DNA from: Sphingomonas sp. DG1-23
GTDB taxonomy: Bacteria > Pseudomonadota > Alphaproteobacteria > Sphingomonadales > Sphingomonadaceae
Reading direction: 5' to 3'
NCBI RefSeq assembly: GCF_030730875.1
Contig: NZ_JAVAMA010000011.1
Span: forward strand, 1-64,000
Length of the DNA: 64,000 nt
In this document: in pieces, positions 59,797 to 64,000 of the stretch
Numbering within the stretch: position 1 is the first letter of the stretch
Layout: each line of letters opens with the position of its first letter
Position numbers and translations under genes: made by a program
Notes under the pieces: model-generated
Told to the model about the DNA's origin: nothing
The model's database searches: none
What the model saw: the letters and a program-made list of their open reading frames with translations, nothing else

Positions 59797-61436
59797 TTGC
59801 CCATGTATTTTCGAAAGGCCGGCTCGAAGATGTCGTGCATCACCGCGAATTTGTTGGTGCTGTTGCCCGACGCCACCAGATGAAACAGCTCATGCTGGCC
59901 AGGTCCGTCGCGCGATTCCTTGGCGCTTCGCTCGGCCAGCACCAGATTCCAGATCTCTACAGCAAATTTCTGGAACAGGCTCTTGTACAGCATGTGATGC
60001 ACTTCGAACGGCCGGCCGGTGACCTGGCGCATGAGATCATTCAGCGTCTCGTCGTCCTCGGTGCCTTCATCCTTCATCGAGGCCGTCATCTTCGAACGGA
60101 TCGCACTGTAAAGCGCGCTCCCCGTCTTGCTGCCGCCATAGGAATTGAGATTGCCCTGCCAGATTTTCCCAAGATCCGTATTCGCGAAGCTCAAGGGACC
60201 GATGGCCTGCAGCATCTTGAGCAAATCGTCATATACGTCCTGCGGGGGGTTCTTCCCGCCTTTCCCGATCCGCGCAGCGAGATCCATATAGGTTTTGGTG
60301 ACTCCTTGCTGCGGCTTTCCGAAATTGCGCATCGCACGATCGAGATCGACGGAGCCGGTGGTGTTGCTCGACTGCCAGTTGTTGACGACATTACCCTCGA
60401 ACGAGAAGGGGTTGACCGTGACCTGACTGTTCTGGACCGAATAGATTGGCACGGTCTGCGTCGGTACGCTGACCACGACAGGCTTGGGCTGCTGTGGCGG
60501 CGGCGACCAAGTGTGCACCACAGAAGGCGTGGCGCCCCCCTGCCCGAATCCCACAGGCGACGGAGAGCTGAAATTGAGGTTCGGGTAGTAAAACGGCGTG
60601 ACAAAGGGAGCAGTGGGCGCCGGAACATAGGAGTGCAGCACGGGGGACTGCGCAGTATATAGGAACGGCGAGTTGAAGTTGTTGCTACTATGGGCCCGCT
60701 GCACCGCCCGTCCGCGTGCCGGAGCAGCGGAACGACCGAAGGCAGCGGGCGGAGGGCCGAGCTTCCGTTGGGCCGCCTCGGGCCGCGCGCCGGGGCGCAT
60801 CTGCGCCGAACGCGGCACGAACGGCGTGGCGGGCTTCGCCTGGAGCGCAGAACGATAGGCTGCGGCGCGCATACCAAGTCGATCGGCTTCGGCCTCGAGC
60901 GCGAAATCCTGCACCACCGACACACCATTGCCTGAAGTGGCCACCCGGCCGTTGCGTTGCTGGATGACATGGGCGAGCTCGTGTCCGAGCAATTGTTGTC
61001 CCTGCACCGATTCGGGGACATAGCGTCCCGGCGCGAAATAGATGTCGTTGCCGGTCGTGAAGGCGATGGCGCCGATGCGCGACGCCTGTGGCCCAACGTG
61101 GACGCGGACCTGCGAGAAGTCCGCTTCGAACGCCGCTTCCATCTTGGCGAGCACCGCCTGAGGCAGCGGCGATCCGCCACCCCGGGCCAGGCCGAGCCGG
61201 GCCGGATCGACATCGAAGCTCTCGCGGCCGCCGTGCAACTGCGCCGGCCGCGCGGGCTGGTGCGCGGGCGCAGGGCGACCGGGCGCGATCCGCGCCTGCA
61301 CCGCCCCCGGCCGGGTGGCCGCCGCATTCGACGGCGGGCCCGGCGCGCGCTGGATCGAGCCGGCAGGCCGGAGCACCCCCGGCGCCGCCCGCATCTGGCC
61401 CCCGACGAAAAGGCCCTGAATCACCCGGCCGCGCAT
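59793..61436 (-). CDS. DUF4157 protein with possible HNH-type nuclease C-terminus
   Basis: The 547-residue protein starts RGRVIQGLFVGG, has a Pro/Ala-rich linker, then DUF4157 (about 75-192) with HELAH (152-156) and EAEADRLG. A long Pro/Gln/Ser/Val-rich middle region (about 200-350) follows. The C-terminal part contains EVHHMLYKS (478-486), WNL and QHELFH (514-519). An HH-Lys ... Asn ... H-x3-H spacing is typical of HNH/Endo VII-type toxins, but the match is loose. The ATG at 61436 has GGAG upstream; an earlier in-frame start lacks support. The VQRA and AQRK linker motifs recur in the neighbouring proteins. Confidence 0.7.
   Translation of the reverse strand: MRGRVIQGLFVGGQMRAAPGVLRPAGSIQRAPGPPSNAAATRPGAVQARIAPGRPAPAHQPARPAQLHGGRESFDVDPARLGLARGGGSPLPQAVLAKMEAAFEADFSQVRVHVGPQASRIGAIAFTTGNDIYFAPGRYVPESVQGQQLLGHELAHVIQQRNGRVATSGNGVSVVQDFALEAEADRLGMRAAAYRSALQAKPATPFVPRSAQMRPGARPEAAQRKLGPPPAAFGRSAAPARGRAVQRAHSSNNFNSPFLYTAQSPVLHSYVPAPTAPFVTPFYYPNLNFSSPSPVGFGQGGATPSVVHTWSPPPQQPKPVVVSVPTQTVPIYSVQNSQVTVNPFSFEGNVVNNWQSSNTTGSVDLDRAMRNFGKPQQGVTKTYMDLAARIGKGGKNPPQDVYDDLLKMLQAIGPLSFANTDLGKIWQGNLNSYGGSKTGSALYSAIRSKMTASMKDEGTEDDETLNDLMRQVTGRPFEVHHMLYKSLFQKFAVEIWNLVLAERSAKESRDGPGQHELFHLVASGNSTNKFAVMHDIFEPAFRKYMGK
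60861..61214 (-). repeat. DUF4157 module, copy 2
   Basis: Second copy of the DUF4157-coding block, from DVDPARLGLARGGG to DRLGMRAAA in the nuclease-like effector. It is closest in sequence to copy 1 (DRLGMRAA is shared) and has the same orientation. Confidence 0.65.
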
Positions 61437-61646
61437 GCCTGATCTCCGATGCGGGAACGCGATTCTATAGCATGCAATATGTTGAAGGCGACAAGATCTT
61501 TCGGACCTCAAGCACCGCGAAGATCTCGTCATTTCCCGAAAGCGAAGAATATGCTCCCCGGGGATGGCGCTGTTTGCGGCTGCCCCTCCTTCCCCGTCCT
61601 GTTCGGGAGCTAAATTTGCGAGCAAAAGTCTCCGACGCGCGGTCGA

Positions 61647-62693
61647 CTATTTGGACTTCACGACGACCGGGTGCTGCGCCACGAGTCCGGGCGCGCCGGG
61701 ATGCGACGCGGCCTGCGGCTGAACGCGGAGCGGTCGACCCGCCATCTTCGGTTGCGCTGCGCCTGCCAGCACCTGTCCGGCCTGCGCCTCGAACCGCGGC
61801 CGGCCGCGCGCATCGCTGCCCGCGCGCGCGAAGCCGAGTCCGCCATACCAGCGGTTGAGCTTGCCGCTGCCATTATCGTCGGCAGTGAGCGTCACCGAGG
61901 ATTTGCCGAAGCGCTGCCCCGCGCGCGCCGCCGAGGCGAGCAGCATCTTGCCGATCCCCTGGCTGCGGTGCCCGGGATCGACTCCGAGATCGGTCACCAG
62001 CGCGCTGCGCCCCGTACCGACGTGCACGCGCAACGAGCCGACGCTGCGCCCCGCGACTTCGGCATTGACCCGATAGCTGCCGTCGCGGTCGCGGACAGGT
62101 TCCGACACGCGCACCTGGCCCCCGTGCAGTCCCTTGGCCTGGAGCGTCCGGTGCGCCGCGGCGCGAGCGCCGAGCCGATCGGCCTCGGCTTCCAGCGCAC
62201 GATCCTGCACGATCGACACGCCGGGCGAGGAAGCACGCACGCGCCCCTGCCGCTGCTGGACGACATGGGCAAGTTCGTGCCCGAGCAATTGCTGCCCGAT
62301 CACGGATTCCGGCTGATAGCGCCCCGGCGCGAAATAGATGTCGTTTCCGGTGGTAAAGGCGATCGCGCCGATACGCGCCGCCTGCGGGCCGACATGCACG
62401 CGCACTTGCGAGAAATCGGCGCCGAACGCCCCCTCCATCTTGGCGAGCAGCGCCCCGGGCAGCGCGACGCCGCCGCTGCGCGCGAGCCCGAGCCGCGTCG
62501 GATCGATCTCGAAGCTGCCATCGCTCGCGTGCCCTGCGACGGCGCTCGCCGGCGCGTATGCGAGCGCGGGTCGCGTCGGCGCCGCCTTTGTCTGGACAAG
62601 CGGTGCGGGCCTGTTCGCGCACGGTGCAACGCGGCCGAGATCGCGGACCGGACCGCGGCCGACAAAATATCCCTGGATCACCCGCACGGCCAT
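61647..62693 (-). CDS. DUF4157 protein with C-terminal GNAT acetyltransferase domain
   Basis: The 348-residue protein starts AVRVIQGYFVG, has a short linker with LVQTK, then DUF4157 (about 62-180) with HELAH (139-143). The C-terminal half has the acetyl-CoA-binding GNAT signature VTDLGVDPGHRSQGIGKMLL (233-252) with R/Q-x-x-G-x-G. SSVTLTADDNGSGKLNRWYG and LGF follow (266-288), as in motif B. It may acetylate a target protein, tRNA or small molecule after delivery; the substrate is unknown. A candidate promoter (TTGTGC, 18 bases, TATGTT on the minus strand, 62734-62763) lies upstream. The ATG at 62693 keeps the shared start motif at the N-terminus. Confidence 0.75.
   Translation of the reverse strand: MAVRVIQGYFVGRGPVRDLGRVAPCANRPAPLVQTKAAPTRPALAYAPASAVAGHASDGSFEIDPTRLGLARSGGVALPGALLAKMEGAFGADFSQVRVHVGPQAARIGAIAFTTGNDIYFAPGRYQPESVIGQQLLGHELAHVVQQRQGRVRASSPGVSIVQDRALEAEADRLGARAAAHRTLQAKGLHGGQVRVSEPVRDRDGSYRVNAEVAGRSVGSLRVHVGTGRSALVTDLGVDPGHRSQGIGKMLLASAARAGQRFGKSSVTLTADDNGSGKLNRWYGGLGFARAGSDARGRPRFEAQAGQVLAGAAQPKMAGRPLRVQPQAASHPGAPGLVAQHPVVVKSK
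62154..62510 (-). repeat. DUF4157 module, copy 3
   Basis: Third copy of the DUF4157-coding block, from EIDPTRLGLARSGG to the RAAA after ADRLGA in the GNAT-type effector. It is in the same orientation as the other two. Confidence 0.65.
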
Positions 62694-62892
62694 GGCCCAT
62701 CCCTCGCAGAATCGAATTCGGCGATATCGGTGCAACATACCATGTCTCTACCGAAACGCACAAAGGACGCGTTAATTTCGTACCGTTCGAAACGATGCCA
62801 GTGCAGCGGGCGCCGGTGAAACTCCGCCTGCCTGCGCTTCCGCTGATCACGGACTGCTGGCGCGGCCATCGCCCGGTCGCAGATCGCTCCGG

Positions 62893-63870
62893 CTATTTTC
62901 GCGTCACCTCCGTGAAATATTCCTTTGCCTGCCCACTCAGATAATGGATCAATTGCGACTTGATCCCTTGATACAGCTCCTTCTTGCCAGCGGGATTATA
63001 GTAGACGCCGAAATAGACTGGTGTCGTTATCCCGTTGCCGCCGCAGATGACCGCTGCCCAATTGGCGCAGCAGTTCGTCGTACCCTTGCACAATTCGCGG
63101 TCGGACAAGATCCTCGAAACCCGGGCCCCCTTGACGGCCCACAGATTGGCTGCGGTGGCCTGCGTCCAGTCATAGGGGGCACCGGGAAGTTGCTGGACTG
63201 CGTCCCGGAAAGCTTGCCGCTCGCCATGCACGCCCGGCAAAGCCGAGGCGGAGACCCCCTTGCCGATGTACGTGACGCCCGCCGCGGTCAGTTCGACGAC
63301 GGCATAGTTCCGCGCGATGAAGGCGTCGAAAATCTCCTGATTGCCGTACGTCCCTTCGCTCTCGGTCAAATTCCGGATCTGCGTCTCGAGCCAGTCTTGC
63401 GCGTCCTCCCCTCGCCATGCCCGCAGATCTTCGAGATTGTCGCCGCTGGCCCACTCTTCCTTTGTCTCGTTGTACGGCGGAACTGCCTGCGCCACCGCCA
63501 TTGCGCGCTGAACCGTCCGCGGTCCGACCGGATTACCGGCCGCCGGATGCGATCCCACGACGCGCTTCCGCACATCGGCGATATTCCGCGCCGTCAGATC
63601 CTCTTTCAATTGAATCGCACCGCCGGAACGGGGAAGCACGACCGGCGCCGATGGTCGCACGATGCCCGGGCGCTGATGCGGAAGTGGTAGCGCCGGGCCG
63701 GCAGGCCGCGGAACCGGCGCCGATTTCGGCTGGACCGGGCCGGCGAGCCATCGCGCGTTCACGATCGGCGGGATGGCCGTGGGCGGAGCGCCGGCGCCCT
63801 TGGGCTGTGCGGCGCGTTGCAGCCAACGTGCGTTGACGACGGGCGGAGGGCCGACGTCCCTCTTCTTCAT
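62893..63870 (-). CDS. Candidate effector with VNARW repeats and deaminase-like C-terminus
   Basis: The 325-residue protein begins with two repeats, PPPVVNARWLQRAAQPK and PPIVNARWLAGPVQPK, followed by a Pro-rich linker with IQLK and VQRA. It has no DUF4157 domain. The C-terminal 150 residues contain HGERQAF (215-221) and SDRELCKGTTNCCANW (256-271). These resemble the HxE and PCxxC zinc motifs of deaminase-fold toxins, with a longer Cys spacing, so this assignment is tentative. The ATG at 63870 has GGAG upstream. The shared short Q-(R/P/L)-(K/A) motifs and its place in the row suggest export by the same route. Confidence 0.6.
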   Translation of the reverse strand: MKKRDVGPPPVVNARWLQRAAQPKGAGAPPTAIPPIVNARWLAGPVQPKSAPVPRPAGPALPLPHQRPGIVRPSAPVVLPRSGGAIQLKEDLTARNIADVRKRVVGSHPAAGNPVGPRTVQRAMAVAQAVPPYNETKEEWASGDNLEDLRAWRGEDAQDWLETQIRNLTESEGTYGNQEIFDAFIARNYAVVELTAAGVTYIGKGVSASALPGVHGERQAFRDAVQQLPGAPYDWTQATAANLWAVKGARVSRILSDRELCKGTTNCCANWAAVICGGNGITTPVYFGVYYNPAGKKELYQGIKSQLIHYLSGQAKEYFTEVTRK

Positions 63871-63898
63871 GGCCTCACTCCATCCAGCGCTGCCTGAA

Positions 63899-64000
63899 TC
63901 AGGTGATCGCAGGAAATGTCTCGCGGAGGTCAGGAAGCGTGCCCTCGCCGCACGGACCGGTCAATGAATATTGGACGAATTCGCCGATCGCCCGGGGCCA
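63899..64000 (-). CDS. 3' end of a gene running off the window edge, product unknown
   Basis: The minus strand is open from the window edge to a TGA at 63901-63899. It encodes 33 residues ending LPDLRETFPAIT. It ends 28 bases before the next effector start on the same strand, so it is probably the preceding gene of that operon. No family can be named from the fragment. Confidence 0.4.
   Translation of the reverse strand, partial: WPRAIGEFVQYSLTGPCGEGTLPDLRETFPAIT

Noticed and set aside
1..64000. CRISPR arrays, insertion sequences and rRNA genes
   Set aside because: No regularly spaced repeats, transposase-like proteins with terminal repeats, or rRNA sequence were found on reading the window.

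Overview
The window looks like chromosomal DNA of an alphaproteobacterium of the Sphingomonadales (Sphingomonas or a close relative). This is inferred from the high G+C content, two long TonB-dependent receptors of the kind abundant in sphingomonads, a long Wzx/Wzy-type exopolysaccharide operon with its own galU-ugd pair, and dense operons in which stop and start codons overlap (ATGA, GTGA, TTGA).

Region 1 (1-9980) is a plant-polysaccharide, probably pectin, utilisation locus: two secreted esterases on the plus strand, a TonB-dependent receptor, a pectate lyase and a GH28 polygalacturonase on the minus strand, and a divergent LacI-family regulator. Matching CCGG-centred palindromes lie in front of the receptor and between the GH28 gene and lacI. 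Region 2 (10201-30855) makes an exopolysaccharide. galU and ugd supply UDP-glucose and UDP-glucuronate. A GH16 lipoprotein follows. A minus-strand operon then encodes an outer-membrane barrel, a Wza/GumB-type export protein, an AAA ATPase, a Wzz/GumC-type chain-length protein, a BY-kinase-like protein with a broken P-loop, WecG, Wzx, Wzy, four GT2 glycosyltransferases, a divergent GH10 enzyme and an acyltransferase. The initiating sugar-phosphate transferase sits just upstream between two similar small membrane proteins.

Region 3 (31499-38480) holds tRNA-Leu(CAA), a MarR-MFS pair, a second TonB-dependent receptor and a divergent TetR-MFS pair. The MarR start overlaps a perfect 13-bp inverted repeat, and two 17-bp TetR-type operators lie between tetR and its MFS gene.

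Region 4 (38577-57889) is a nearly complete type VI secretion system on the plus strand: a PAAR-like DUF4280 protein, TssJ, K, L, M, A, B, C, Hcp, TssE, F, G, ClpV and VgrG. Region 5 (57935-64000), convergent with it, is the most unusual part: a minus-strand row of candidate effectors. Three share a start motif (VIQG followed by an aromatic-rich segment), a Pro/Ala-rich linker and a DUF4157 metallopeptidase-like domain with HELAH. They then diverge into different C-terminal domains: a deaminase-like domain in strongly A+T-rich DNA, a possible HNH-type nuclease, and a GNAT acetyltransferase. A fourth protein lacks DUF4157 but carries the same short linker motifs and another deaminase-like tail. 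DUF4157 is best known from cargo of extracellular contractile injection systems, so its serial use beside a T6SS, with no obvious immunity genes, is the main candidate for an under-described system here.
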